Source: UBA1941 sp046329555
Lineage (GTDB): Bacteria > Bacteroidota > Bacteroidia > Chitinophagales > LD1
Length of the DNA stretch: 64,000 nt
Direction of reading: 5' to 3'
Assembly: GCA_046329555.1 (NCBI GenBank)
Contig: JAXLUK010000002.1
Location: 496,001 to 560,000 of the forward strand
Shown: positions 15,770 through 23,907 of the stretch, one piece after another
Position numbering within the stretch: the first letter of the stretch is position 1
Layout of the letters: the number at the start of each line of letters is the position of its first letter
Notes under the pieces: generated by a model
The model's input: only the letters and a program-made list of their open reading frames with translations
What the model was told of the DNA's origin: nothing
Database searches by the model: none
Position numbers and translations under genes: made by a program

Positions 15770-17207
15770 CAATGTCATTAAGTTAAGCAGCTAACAGCTT
15801 GATGCCCACAACTTATCACCTTCGATTAAGGATTCTTTAGTGGGAGATTTGCCACTTTGTAAAAACCGATGTTAAAACTAGGCAAAGCAGTGGTGTTAAA
15901 TATCAAAACTTTTACCCTTGCTCCAATAACCAAAGAACTTTATCGTATTAAACCTTCAGACTTTATTCGTCATCGCAAATTGCCTTTTGAATTGGTAGCT
16001 TTATGCATGCTTAAAACATTGCGTATGAATCTCGCCTTGGAGATTGAATCTTTTATGGATGCATTTGGCCACTTGTTGAAGCGCTTTACGCCAAGCGCCT
16101 TTATTCAAGCTCGGCAGAAGGTTAAGCCAGAGCTCTTTGCCGCCATAAGTAATATTGTAGTGGATACATTTTACAAAGAAGTGGGTGCCGCTTGTAAAAC
16201 CTATAAAGGCCATCGACTCTTAGCTATTGATGGTTCTACGGTAAATCTCCCATTTACCCCAGACTTGATTGAAACCTATGGCGTTTATACCAATACACGA
16301 GCGAATGGTGATTTAATTGTGGCGCGGGTATCGATGCTCTACGATGTGTTGAATGAATTGGCGTTGGAAGGGTTTCTCCAGCCATTTTCGAAAAGCGAAC
16401 AAGTATTAGCCAAACAACATTTTGACACTTGCCAACCTGGTGATGTAGTGTTGATGGATCGCGCTTATCCAAGTTTTGATTCGGCTTTCACCTTACATCA
16501 AAAAGGCGTTCATTTTATTTTTCGGTGTAAAGAATCGTACAGCAACCAAACCCGATGGTTCATGGCATCTGGTAAAAGAGAGGCGTTCGTGGAATTAGAA
16601 CCGAGCCATAGCCATGCCTTGTCTGATAAGCCGTACGATAAGCAGGCTCGCCTTCGTGTTCGATTGATTCATATTGCATTGGGAGGAGGTAAGGTAGAGT
16701 TGCTGATGACTTCCTTACTGGATGAGCAACAGTATCCATACAGCGATTTTAAGGGACTATATTGCAAACGCTGGCGTATTGAAACGTTCTACGATCGGTT
16801 TAAAAATCTGGTTGCGGTGGAGCGTTTTAGCGGCACTTCCCATCAATTTATTCAACAGGAATTTTACTGTGCCCTATATCTCGCTAATATGCAAACTACT
16901 TTGTTGTGGGATGCGCAACAAGAAGTAGATGAAAAACAAAAACACCGACAGTATGCCTACAAAGTAGATAGTTCAGTCTCACTGGGTTTTATCCGAAAAA
17001 AATTATTGGACATCTTTGCCAATGAAGATGATGTAGAAAAATCGCTGGAAGACTTAAAACAATTCTTTATCAGAAATACAAATGCTGTAAGGCCAGGAAG
17101 AACCTTTAACCGAGATCCAGATAAATACCGAAACCGAACAACGCCTAAACAGTTTACAAACCGTAGAATATTGCCGTAGCTATGATTACCTTAACTTAAT
17201 GACATTG
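15770..17207 (+). mobile_element. IS4-like insertion sequence
   Basis: 1438 bp with perfect 18-bp terminal inverted repeats (CAATGTCATTAAGTTAAG at 15770-15787 and its complement at 17190-17207) around a single intact transposase gene. The flanks are cgcgagct and ctcgcgcg. They form part of inverted hairpin arms, so no simple target duplication can be called. Confidence 0.85.
15869..17179 (+). CDS. IS4-family DDE transposase
   Basis: 436 residues, apparently intact. The DDE centres are visible: LLAIDGSTVNLP near residue 120 (first D), VVLMDRAYPS near residue 190 (second D), and the YREK-type motif YCKRWRIETFYDRFK near residue 300 with the catalytic E. It probably moves the element by cut-and-paste. 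Unlike the IS1182-like copies, it has no frameshift, so it may be recent or active. Confidence 0.9.
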   Translation: MLKLGKAVVLNIKTFTLAPITKELYRIKPSDFIRHRKLPFELVALCMLKTLRMNLALEIESFMDAFGHLLKRFTPSAFIQARQKVKPELFAAISNIVVDTFYKEVGAACKTYKGHRLLAIDGSTVNLPFTPDLIETYGVYTNTRANGDLIVARVSMLYDVLNELALEGFLQPFSKSEQVLAKQHFDTCQPGDVVLMDRAYPSFDSAFTLHQKGVHFIFRCKESYSNQTRWFMASGKREAFVELEPSHSHALSDKPYDKQARLRVRLIHIALGGGKVELLMTSLLDEQQYPYSDFKGLYCKRWRIETFYDRFKNLVAVERFSGTSHQFIQQEFYCALYLANMQTTLLWDAQQEVDEKQKHRQYAYKVDSSVSLGFIRKKLLDIFANEDDVEKSLEDLKQFFIRNTNAVRPGRTFNRDPDKYRNRTTPKQFTNRRILP

Positions 17208-17497
17208 CTCGCGCGGGTCTTAAGCACTCCCGAGTTTTACGGTTCCTCCGCCATGGCGGAGGAATCCGCCAACGGCGGAAGTAAACTCGTGGGAAAAAAG
17301 TAGATGCGGTTTGTTACCGCATCCCCCGCTCAAGTTATGTTTACTTTTAAGATACAGGAGAAGATGCTCGCTTTTAAGTGTAAGTCTTCCATCCTTGAAA
17401 CTGTCATTTGTAGCCGGTTACTTCCCTGAACCTTATTCATACTTATAATCACCAGAAATGCTGAAAGCCCGCTTTAACCAGTGTCTTCCAGAAAGAT
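17208..17497 (+). repeat. Composite element C: structured block plus antisense IS1182 5' relic
   Basis: The block CTCGCGCGGGTCTTAAGC is followed by the arm GAGTTTTACGGTTCC, which pairs with GGAAGTAAACTC, then the hairpin GATGCGGTTTGTTACCGCATC. From 17384 the minus strand encodes MNKVQGSNRLQMTVSRMED, almost the first 19 residues of the IS1182-like transposase, after which similarity ends. The same order occurs at 18562, 19911 and (reversed) 51450-51706. It fills the gap between the IS4-like element and fic. Confidence 0.7.
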
Positions 17498-17502
17498 AAT
17501 GT

Positions 17503-17530
17503 TACCTTTGATAGTATCAAATGATACTAT
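17503..17530 (+). promoter_or_regulatory. fic promoter with 20-bp operator-like palindrome
   Basis: TACCTTTG (17503-17510) is a perfect -7 box. It is followed at once by ATAGTATCAAATGATACTAT (17511-17530), two 9-bp arms around AA, ending 3 bases before the fic ATG. It would cover the transcription start, so binding of a repressor here would shut off the gene. The identical 20-mer recurs at 21107-21126. Confidence 0.65.
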
Positions 17531-17533
17531 TAA

Positions 17534-18487
17534 ATGAAACCCCCTTTTCAGATAACACCTGATATACTGCATTTGCTGAGCGAGGTGTCGCAACAACTTG
17601 GTCAGGTTAAGGCCTCCTTTCTCACTAAACCATCACCAACGCTGCGCAAACGAAATCGCATTAGAACCATTCAGGCTTCATTGGCCATTGAAGGCAACAC
17701 CTTATCCATTGACCAGATTACCGCGGTGCTTGAAAACAAAAAAGTACTGGGCCCAAAGAAAGACATCCTGGAAGTAGCTAATGCCATCGACGTATACCAG
17801 CAACTGCCTCGCCTGAATCCGTGGAGCGAAAAATCTTTTTTGTCTGCACATAAAATATTCATGCAAGGCTTAACAAAAAATGCCGGCAACTACAGAAGCT
17901 CAGCGGTGGGCATTGTAAAGGGGACACAGATCGCACACATAGCCCCTCCGGCCAGTAATGTTCCGTTCCTTATGAAAGAATTGTTTCAGTATGTTAAAAC
18001 CGGTAAAGAACCCATTTTGATTCGGAGTTGTGTTTTTCATTATGAACTGGAATTCATTCATCCGTTTTCTGACGGCAATGGAAGAATGGGGCGACTTTGG
18101 CAAACGTTATTGTTAATGCAAGAATATCCCGTATTTGAATTTTTGCCCTTTGAAACGCTCATCAGTAAACAACAAAAAAAGTATTATCAGGCGCTTTCGA
18201 TGAGCGACAAACAGGGCGCATCCACCTTCTTTATTGAATTTATGCTTACCCTATTACGCGATGCCTTGGAAGAATTACTAAAAGAACGATCCGGCCCCAT
18301 CTCAAGTCCGGAACGGATTCGTCTATTTATAGAAAGTGGCGTCAAGACCTTTACCAGAAAAGACTACATGGCCTACTTTAAAACCATTTCGGCCGCAACA
18401 GCTAGTCGAGATTTACAAGGAGCCGTAAAAGAAAAGCTAATCAAAAAATCCGGAGATAAAAACAAAACCATCTACCGCATCCAGTAG
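17534..18487 (+). CDS. Fic family protein (AMPylase type, class II)
   Basis: 317 residues. The Fic motif HPFSDGNGRMGR begins at H176 and is complete, so nucleotidyl transfer to a hydroxyl on a target protein is likely. The inhibitory helix motif S49-x3-E53-G54 (SLAIEGN) lies N-terminal, which defines class II auto-inhibited Fic proteins. A C-terminal winged-helix-like segment (TFTRKDYMAYFKTISAATAS) follows. The target is unknown. The gene has its own promoter with an operator-like palindrome, which suggests autoregulation through the C-terminal DNA-binding part. Confidence 0.88.
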   Translation: MKPPFQITPDILHLLSEVSQQLGQVKASFLTKPSPTLRKRNRIRTIQASLAIEGNTLSIDQITAVLENKKVLGPKKDILEVANAIDVYQQLPRLNPWSEKSFLSAHKIFMQGLTKNAGNYRSSAVGIVKGTQIAHIAPPASNVPFLMKELFQYVKTGKEPILIRSCVFHYELEFIHPFSDGNGRMGRLWQTLLLMQEYPVFEFLPFETLISKQQKKYYQALSMSDKQGASTFFIEFMLTLLRDALEELLKERSGPISSPERIRLFIESGVKTFTRKDYMAYFKTISAATASRDLQGAVKEKLIKKSGDKNKTIYRIQ

Positions 18488-18561
18488 CATGCGGTGTTTT
18501 ATTAGAGCAGCTACACCTATCGAGTTTAAACGCTCATGCATTATTAACAACAAACAAGCTC

Positions 18562-18850
18562 CATCTCGCGCTGGTTTTAGTGCTCCCGGGCAATTCGCAT
18601 CTCCGCCCGCAGGCGTTGGTGTCCGCCTATGGAACAAGTAAACTCATTGAAATAGTTAATGCAGTTGTTAACCGCATCCGAAGTTCATCTTAAGTTGGTA
18701 TTCTACGTGGAGGTGCGCAAAGGCATCTGTTCCGCATCCAAGGAGTTTTGAGCCTCAACTGGTCTTCCGGGGTTGACACTATAATTTGTGATTGATTGAT
18801 ATCTTTATGTGATGCATGTTTCAACAAGTGCCTGAAGCGTGCTTTTACAG
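18562..18850 (+). repeat. Composite element D
   Basis: CATCTCGCGCTGGTTTTAG, then the hairpin GCAGTTGTTAACCGCATCC near 18661, then (minus strand, near 18745-18795) a decayed reading frame QIIVSTPEDQLRL matching the QMTVSSLEDQIEAD start of the IS1182-like transposase. It is the most diverged of the four composites. It accounts for most of the 477-base gap between fic and the T9SS gene. Confidence 0.55.
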
Positions 18851-18964
18851 GTGTTTTAAACAGCTAATTTTTTGTGGTAAATTTAGGACCTATGATATAA
18901 AGCAAGCTTATCGCACCCGAAGTGATTTACGGACAATTTTAGTTTGGTGTCATAAACCCATATC

Positions 18965-19894
18965 ATGAAAACATTTCTACTGACAGCCATTATGATTTGC
19001 GCAGGATTGGCTGATGCACAAAACTGGTGCCCGCCAGGAGCGGCGTGGACGTACAACTTTTACAGCATGTCTGTTTCAGGTTATGAAAAATTGATTTATG
19101 AAAAAGATACTGTCATTTCATCTCAGCCGTGTAAGAAGCTAAGCGGGTCTTTGGTTATTCCTAATTCCATATTTCCAGGAGCACCACCAACAGGTATTGA
19201 TACGTTAGCGGTTAGCCCAATATTTACTTTTTCGCAGGGTGACACCGTTTACGCTTTTTACAAGCAGCAATTTCGGCCCATTTATTTTTTTAATGCCCAG
19301 ATAGGTGACACCTTAGCGCTTTACAACCCTAATGTAATACACTTTGGCTGCGACACATTGGTAAAACAAGTTGTTGATTCTACTGGTATTGTGGTAATAA
19401 ACAATGACACCTTACGATATTATGTAACCAGAGTCATTACGGGCAATAATATATACGGTGGGTTAACCAGAATCGTTGAAAAACTTGGCGCTTTAAACTG
19501 TCATTTTATTCCAGTTTACACCTGTTATATTGACGGGGAAGGATATTCACTTCGCTGTTACGATGACAACAATTTTGCCACTTACCAAACAGACCCTCGA
19601 ACAGATTGTAGTTATATCACCACCGGTTTGCAAGATCTTGAAAACAACGCCAACTACGTTGCTCCTAACCCCGCCCGAAATTTCCTCAATATAAAGCGTT
19701 CACGACATGAAGAGATTGAGCGCATTTGCATTTACAGCATCTTTGGACAATTACAAAAGCGAATGGATAAAATTGATGACACTGCCCTATCGACAATTGA
19801 CATTAGTGCTTTTCCAGACGGAACCTATTTTTTGCAACTGCTTTCACCTAGCGGCCAGACAACGACGATTAAATTCATTAAGCAAGCGCAATAA
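18965..19894 (+). CDS. Secreted protein with T9SS type A sorting domain, function unknown
   Basis: 309 residues: signal peptide 1-19 (ending GLADAQ), a middle part without recognisable domain, rich in aromatic residues and containing eight or more cysteines, and a C-terminal sorting domain from about residue 228 (YVAPNPARNFLNIK, then IDISAFPDGTYFLQL). Export by the type IX system to the surface is likely. It is bounded by composite elements D and E. Whether it travels as a cassette is unclear because no attC-like site was found beside it. Confidence 0.75.
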   Translation: MKTFLLTAIMICAGLADAQNWCPPGAAWTYNFYSMSVSGYEKLIYEKDTVISSQPCKKLSGSLVIPNSIFPGAPPTGIDTLAVSPIFTFSQGDTVYAFYKQQFRPIYFFNAQIGDTLALYNPNVIHFGCDTLVKQVVDSTGIVVINNDTLRYYVTRVITGNNIYGGLTRIVEKLGALNCHFIPVYTCYIDGEGYSLRCYDDNNFATYQTDPRTDCSYITTGLQDLENNANYVAPNPARNFLNIKRSRHEEIERICIYSIFGQLQKRMDKIDDTALSTIDISAFPDGTYFLQLLSPSGQTTTIKFIKQAQ

Positions 19895-19910
19895 CAGACA
19901 CCCAAGACAT

Positions 19911-20135
19911 CATCTCGCAAAGGCTTGAGAAACAACCCCGGACTTTATGGTTCCGCCCAAAGGCAAATGCATCCAACAATGATAGAATTAAAGTCGTGGG
20001 AAAAAGTAGAATCGGTTGGTGACCCCCATCGCGCGCTCAAGTTGTAGTTAGTTTTACGATGAACTATAAGCGGCTCTTAGCTTTAGTCTGCCAGACTAGT
20101 AACAGTCATTTGCATATGACGAAAGTGGCCGGAAC
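19911..20135 (+). repeat. Composite element E
   Basis: It begins CATCTCGCAAAGGCTTGAG. The arm GGACTTTATGGTTCC pairs with AATTAAAGTC near 19985. Compared with element C the pair GAG/CTC has become GAC/GTC, so pairing is kept by a double change. The relic of the transposase start follows on the minus strand (QMTVTSLAD near 20087-20115). Confidence 0.6.
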
Positions 20136-20163
20136 AAAAAAGACCTATCATTTCTGATAGGTC
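20136..20163 (-). terminator. Intrinsic terminator-like hairpin, minus strand
   Basis: On the minus strand GACCTATCA, a 4-base loop, TGATAGGTC and then TTTTTT form a textbook intrinsic terminator. No minus-strand gene lies immediately upstream, so it may be a leftover of a lost gene. Confidence 0.5.
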
Positions 20164-20233
20164 TCATTCTTTAACTTGGTTACGTTATCTTGAAGACAAG
20201 AGGCTTGACCAAGCATCACGGCTTAAAGTTAAG

Positions 20234-20241
20234 TATATTTG
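20234..20241 (+). promoter_or_regulatory. Bacteroidota -7 box for the Abi gene
   Basis: TATATTTG, a perfect TAnnTTTG match, 20 bases before the ATG at 20262. The gene therefore carries its own promoter. Confidence 0.6.
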
Positions 20242-20261
20242 TTGAGTCGACAAAATAGAAA

Positions 20262-20969
20262 ATGAAATTTCGAGACTTTAGACAATATTTTTCAACAGCC
20301 CGAGTAAATCGTTACTTACTTGCTACAAGCAATTCAACAAGTAGGGCAGTCAAGTTATATAAAGCTAATCTCAAAACCTCACAGGCGTTCCATCCATTAC
20401 TTGGAATTTTTGAAGTCATTTTGCGGAATAGGCTTAATGATATTTTGACGGCTTATTTCACAGACCCTGACTGGATAATAAATCAGAAAACAGGTTTTAT
20501 GTCTGACCCTTCATTAAGATTTACATACAAACGAACAGGACTTCAAAAGACTAATGATTTTCTCAAAAGAGAAATCAATAAAGCAGAAAAGCGACTTCAA
20601 AAGACAAAAACGCCAATAACTAGTGGAAAAGTTATTGCAGAGCAAACTTTGGGCTTTTGGACTGACTTATTTGAAGTTCACCATTATCGTTTGTTAAAAG
20701 GTAAACCAATACAAATATTCCGTTCATTACCCGCGGGGCACGGACGAAAAGAAGTAAATGACGAGTTGGATAAAGTTAGACGTTTCAGAAACCGAATTAA
20801 CCATAATGAACCAATATGTTTTAACGGTAACAACATAGACTTTACAGAAACATTAGATGTTCATCAATCTATAACCAACTTATTGACTTGGATTGACCCC
20901 GAAATCATAAAACTAATTTCAGACCTAGACAAAGTAAAAAAGACTATTGACAAAGCGAAGGCTATATAA
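20262..20969 (+). CDS. Abi_2-like HEPN protein (putative abortive infection)
   Basis: 235 helical residues. SQAFHPLLGIFEVILRNRLND (near residue 45) and the R-x4-H HEPN ribonuclease motif at R176-H181 (RNRINH, followed by NEPI) match Abi-like proteins of the AbiD/AbiF kind. In such systems activation by phage leads to RNA cleavage and cell shutdown; activity here is inferred. It has its own promoter and is the last gene of island 1, followed by a short TAAC...GTTA palindrome. Confidence 0.75.
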   Translation: MKFRDFRQYFSTARVNRYLLATSNSTSRAVKLYKANLKTSQAFHPLLGIFEVILRNRLNDILTAYFTDPDWIINQKTGFMSDPSLRFTYKRTGLQKTNDFLKREINKAEKRLQKTKTPITSGKVIAEQTLGFWTDLFEVHHYRLLKGKPIQIFRSLPAGHGRKEVNDELDKVRRFRNRINHNEPICFNGNNIDFTETLDVHQSITNLLTWIDPEIIKLISDLDKVKKTIDKAKAI

Positions 20970-20980
20970 AAGCCCAAGCA

Positions 20981-21030
20981 ACTAACACGGGTGGCTGTTG
21001 CACAACAACCGTTGTTGTTCATAGGTTAGC
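20981..21030 (+). repeat. Short attC-like site after the Abi gene
   Basis: ACTAACACGG (20981-20990) opens the site and GGTTAGC closes it, enclosing the palindrome ACAACAACCGTTGTTGT (21002-21018). The opening is like the CATAACACGG core of the island 2 site near 53735 read on the minus strand. It is much shorter (50 bp) than the other sites, so the attC call is tentative. Confidence 0.4.
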
Positions 21031-21070
21031 AATGAAAAGGATGCAATACAGTCAGGCATCTGATTTTATG

Positions 21071-21126
21071 GGAGGAGGTTAACTTAGAAAGCTTATGCTC
21101 CTCCTGATAGTATCAAATGATACTAT
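21071..21126 (+). promoter_or_regulatory. Hairpin plus second copy of the fic operator-like palindrome
   Basis: GGAGGAG (21071-21077) can pair with CTCCTCC (21098-21104). It is followed by ATAGTATCAAATGATACTAT (21107-21126), identical to the 20-mer in front of fic. No open reading frame with support follows. It may be the remains of a promoter or an extra binding site for the same regulator. Confidence 0.5.
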
Positions 21127-21187
21127 CCATTGCTCACTACACGGCCAAAACGCAGCACTTCCAACTTTTTTGCATGTTCCCCATTGC

Positions 21188-21360
21188 GTTAGCGGGCAAC
21201 AGGGGGCCGCAGCGAAGCGAAGGCCGTGCGAATCCGCCACGGGCGGAGAGCACCGAAGCCCGCCTTAGCGGGCGTAGCCCGAGAGCACGCGACCCCGGGT
21301 GCCGCTGCGCGCAAGGCTCCAACAACCCAATTGGCACCCCAGAGGCGCCCGGGGGAACGC
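21188..21360 (+). repeat. GC-rich intergenic repeat, copy 2 (right edge of island 1)
   Basis: It begins GTTAGCGGGC, the same octamer as the attI-like core, then runs through GC-rich short inverted repeats (GCCCGCCTTAGCGGGC, GGCGCCCGGGGGAACGCCC). It resembles the other GC-rich blocks in composition and position but shares fewer exact blocks. No gene is supported in it. Confidence 0.55.
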
Positions 21361-21393
21361 CCAAAAAAAATGGAAGCCTTTCGACTTCCATTT
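21361..21393 (-). terminator. Terminator of hppA
   Basis: On the minus strand AAATGGAAG, an 8-base loop, CTTCCATTT and a run of eight T form a strong intrinsic terminator, about 35 bases after the hppA stop codon. Confidence 0.8.
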
Positions 21394-21425
21394 AAATACT
21401 TTTCGGCATTAAAAAACGCTACCAA

Positions 21426-23690
21426 CTAGCGAACGTGCTCTGCGTAGGAAGCTGTTGCCTGCGCGGTTTGTTTTACCGTTGCTTTCTCTGCCGTAATGGT
21501 TTTAGCCGGTGTTGGCAAGCTGGCGGTAGTTTCGGTGTTCACGGCAATTAGCGGCGCAATAGTTAAACCAACCAGCGATGATAATTTGATGAGGATGTTC
21601 ATAGACGGTCCTGAGGTATCTTTGAATGGATCACCAACGGTATCACCTACCACCGCTGCCTTGTGTGGCTCTGACTTTTTGTAGAAGATTTCTTTCTTGC
21701 CATTCACTTCAATCTCTACGCCTTTTTCAAATGATTTTTTCGCGTTATCCCAGGCGCCACCGGCATTGTTCTGGAAAATAGCCCACAACACCCCACTAAC
21801 GGTTACACCCGCCATGTACGCGCCCAAGGCTTCAGCGCCCATTACCAGACCAACTACAATTGGCGTGATGATGGTGATAACACCCGGAGCAATCATTTCG
21901 CGCAGGGCGGCCTGCGTGGAGATTTCTACGCACTTGCCGTATTCCGGTGTTCCGGTGCCTTCCAGAATTCCCGGAATTTCGCGGAACTGACGGCGTACTT
22001 CATTCACCATATCCATAGCGGCTTTACCTACGCTATTCATGGCTAAGGCCGAGAATACAACCGGAATCATACCGCCGATAAACAGAGCCGCCAATACTTT
22101 TGCATTGAAGATGTTGATTTGTCCGATACCGGTAATGTGTACATAAGCCGCAAACAACGCTAATGCGGTGAGCGCCGCAGAGGCAATGGCAAATCCTTTT
22201 CCGATAGCGGCGGTAGTGTTTCCTACAGAATCCAATACATCGGTCTTTTCGCGCACTTCTTTTGGCAGCTCGCTCATTTCGGCAATACCACCGGCGTTAT
22301 CGGCAATTGGTCCGAATGCGTCGATAGCCAATTGCATAGCGGTAGTAGCCATCATGGCCGCAGCCGCAATACCTACGCCGTAAAATCCGGCGAAGTGGAA
22401 AGAGCCCCAGATGGCGCCGGCAAACAAAATTACCGGGAAGGCTGTAGATAACATCCCTGTACCCAGACCGGCAATGATATTAGTAGCCGCACCGGTAGCT
22501 GATTTTTGAACGATAGCCAGAACAGGAGCCTTGCCTAAGCCAGTATAAAATTCGGTGATGAACGAAATAATAGCACCTACAGCCATACCGATGCAAACCG
22601 AGAAGAATACTTCCATGGACGTAACATCGCGACCCAGATCACTCATGTGAATAGTTTCGGGTAACATCATTTTGATTAATACGAAGGCTGCTACCAGTGC
22701 AACCAGAATCGAGCTCCAGTTACCCATGTTCAGCGCGCTTTGTACTTTGTCAGTAGACGCTTCGCCATTATCTTTTACGCTTACCAGGAAGCTGCCGAGG
22801 ATACTGGCTACGATACCAACGCCGGCAATAGTAATAGGCAACAGAATAGCGCCAATACCGCCGAAATTATCAGTGAGTCCCGGATTGTCTTTAATCAGGT
22901 AGTTACCCAACACCATAGAAGCCAGAACCGTTGCCACATACGAACCGAACAAATCGGCGCCCATGCCGGCCACGTCACCTACGTTATCGCCCACGTTATC
23001 GGCAATGGTAGCCGGGTTGCGCGGATCATCTTCCGGAATACCGGCTTCTACTTTACCTACTAGGTCGGCGCCTACGTCGGCCGCCTTGGTATAGATACCA
23101 CCGCCTACACGGGCAAACAGGGCAATAGATTCTGCACCGAATGAAAATCCGGTAAGCACTTCCAGTACGCGAGTCATTTCGTCGGTATTACCGTTGAAAT
23201 TGCCCCCCATGAATTTATTGTAGAAAATGGCGAACAGTACGCTCAAACCCAGTACGGCTAATCCGGCTACACCCAGGCCCATCACCATGCCACCGCCGAA
23301 AGACACTTTCAGGGCTTTGGCTAATGAGGTTTTAGCGGCTTGTGTGGTGCGCACATTCGCTTTAGTAGCGATGCGCATACCGATGAATCCGGCCAGTGCT
23401 GAGAAGAAACAGCCGGTTACGAAGGAAGCTACGATTAAGATGTGCGAGTGCACGGCCACCTTTTCTACCTGCGACAGGATGCCCAGGCCGATACCTGCCA
23501 GCACTACATAAATAGCCAGGATGCGGTATTCTGCTTTCAGGAAGGCCATTGCGCCTTCGGCAATGTTATTGGCGATGCCCGTCATTTTGCTGTCGCCGGC
23601 GTCTTGCTTGGTTACCCAGCCCGACAATACCGCCATATAGGCCAAAGCGATTAACCCAAAAACAGGGAGAACGTAAATAAGATTTGCCAT
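21426..23690 (-). CDS. hppA: Membrane-bound pyrophosphatase (ion-pumping, K+-dependent type)
   Basis: 754 residues with about 16 transmembrane segments. The substrate motif DVGADLVGKVEAGIPEDDPRNPATIADNVGDNVGD (from about residue 205) is family-defining. GNTTAA in helix 12 has alanine where K+-independent enzymes have lysine, which points to K+ stimulation. It couples pyrophosphate hydrolysis to Na+ and/or H+ export across the inner membrane; which ion cannot be settled by eye. A ~40-residue C-terminal extension rich in Thr and Ala is unusual. It is monocistronic with its own promoter and terminator. Confidence 0.95.
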   Translation of the reverse strand: MANLIYVLPVFGLIALAYMAVLSGWVTKQDAGDSKMTGIANNIAEGAMAFLKAEYRILAIYVVLAGIGLGILSQVEKVAVHSHILIVASFVTGCFFSALAGFIGMRIATKANVRTTQAAKTSLAKALKVSFGGGMVMGLGVAGLAVLGLSVLFAIFYNKFMGGNFNGNTDEMTRVLEVLTGFSFGAESIALFARVGGGIYTKAADVGADLVGKVEAGIPEDDPRNPATIADNVGDNVGDVAGMGADLFGSYVATVLASMVLGNYLIKDNPGLTDNFGGIGAILLPITIAGVGIVASILGSFLVSVKDNGEASTDKVQSALNMGNWSSILVALVAAFVLIKMMLPETIHMSDLGRDVTSMEVFFSVCIGMAVGAIISFITEFYTGLGKAPVLAIVQKSATGAATNIIAGLGTGMLSTAFPVILFAGAIWGSFHFAGFYGVGIAAAAMMATTAMQLAIDAFGPIADNAGGIAEMSELPKEVREKTDVLDSVGNTTAAIGKGFAIASAALTALALFAAYVHITGIGQINIFNAKVLAALFIGGMIPVVFSALAMNSVGKAAMDMVNEVRRQFREIPGILEGTGTPEYGKCVEISTQAALREMIAPGVITIITPIVVGLVMGAEALGAYMAGVTVSGVLWAIFQNNAGGAWDNAKKSFEKGVEIEVNGKKEIFYKKSEPHKAAVVGDTVGDPFKDTSGPSMNILIKLSSLVGLTIAPLIAVNTETTASLPTPAKTITAEKATVKQTAQATASYAEHVR

Positions 23691-23722
23691 GAGAAGTATG
23701 ATTTATTCTTAAAAAAGGTCGG

Positions 23723-23730
23723 CAAAAATA
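23723..23730 (-). promoter_or_regulatory. Bacteroidota -7 box for hppA
   Basis: TATTTTTG on the minus strand, a perfect TAnnTTTG match, 32 bases before the hppA ATG. Confidence 0.55.
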
Positions 23731-23893
23731 TAATTATCAGGCAAAGAAGGAAAGAAACGGCGCAATAAGCCGGCGGCGCAGTATATGAACCACCTACTAC
23801 AGCAATTTGTAATGCACTGTTTTTCTGGTGTTTAGCGCAGTTTAGTTTCGCGCGCTTCGAGGCAATTTTACAATTGTGCTTCCGTAAAATGGC

Positions 23894-23901
23894 TACTTTC
23901 G
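23894..23901 (+). promoter_or_regulatory. Bacteroidota -7 box for the M61 peptidase gene
   Basis: TACTTTCG matches TAnnTTTG at 7 of 8 positions and lies 6 bases before the ATG, implying a very short or absent leader. Confidence 0.45.
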
Positions 23902-23907
23902 CGCGCT

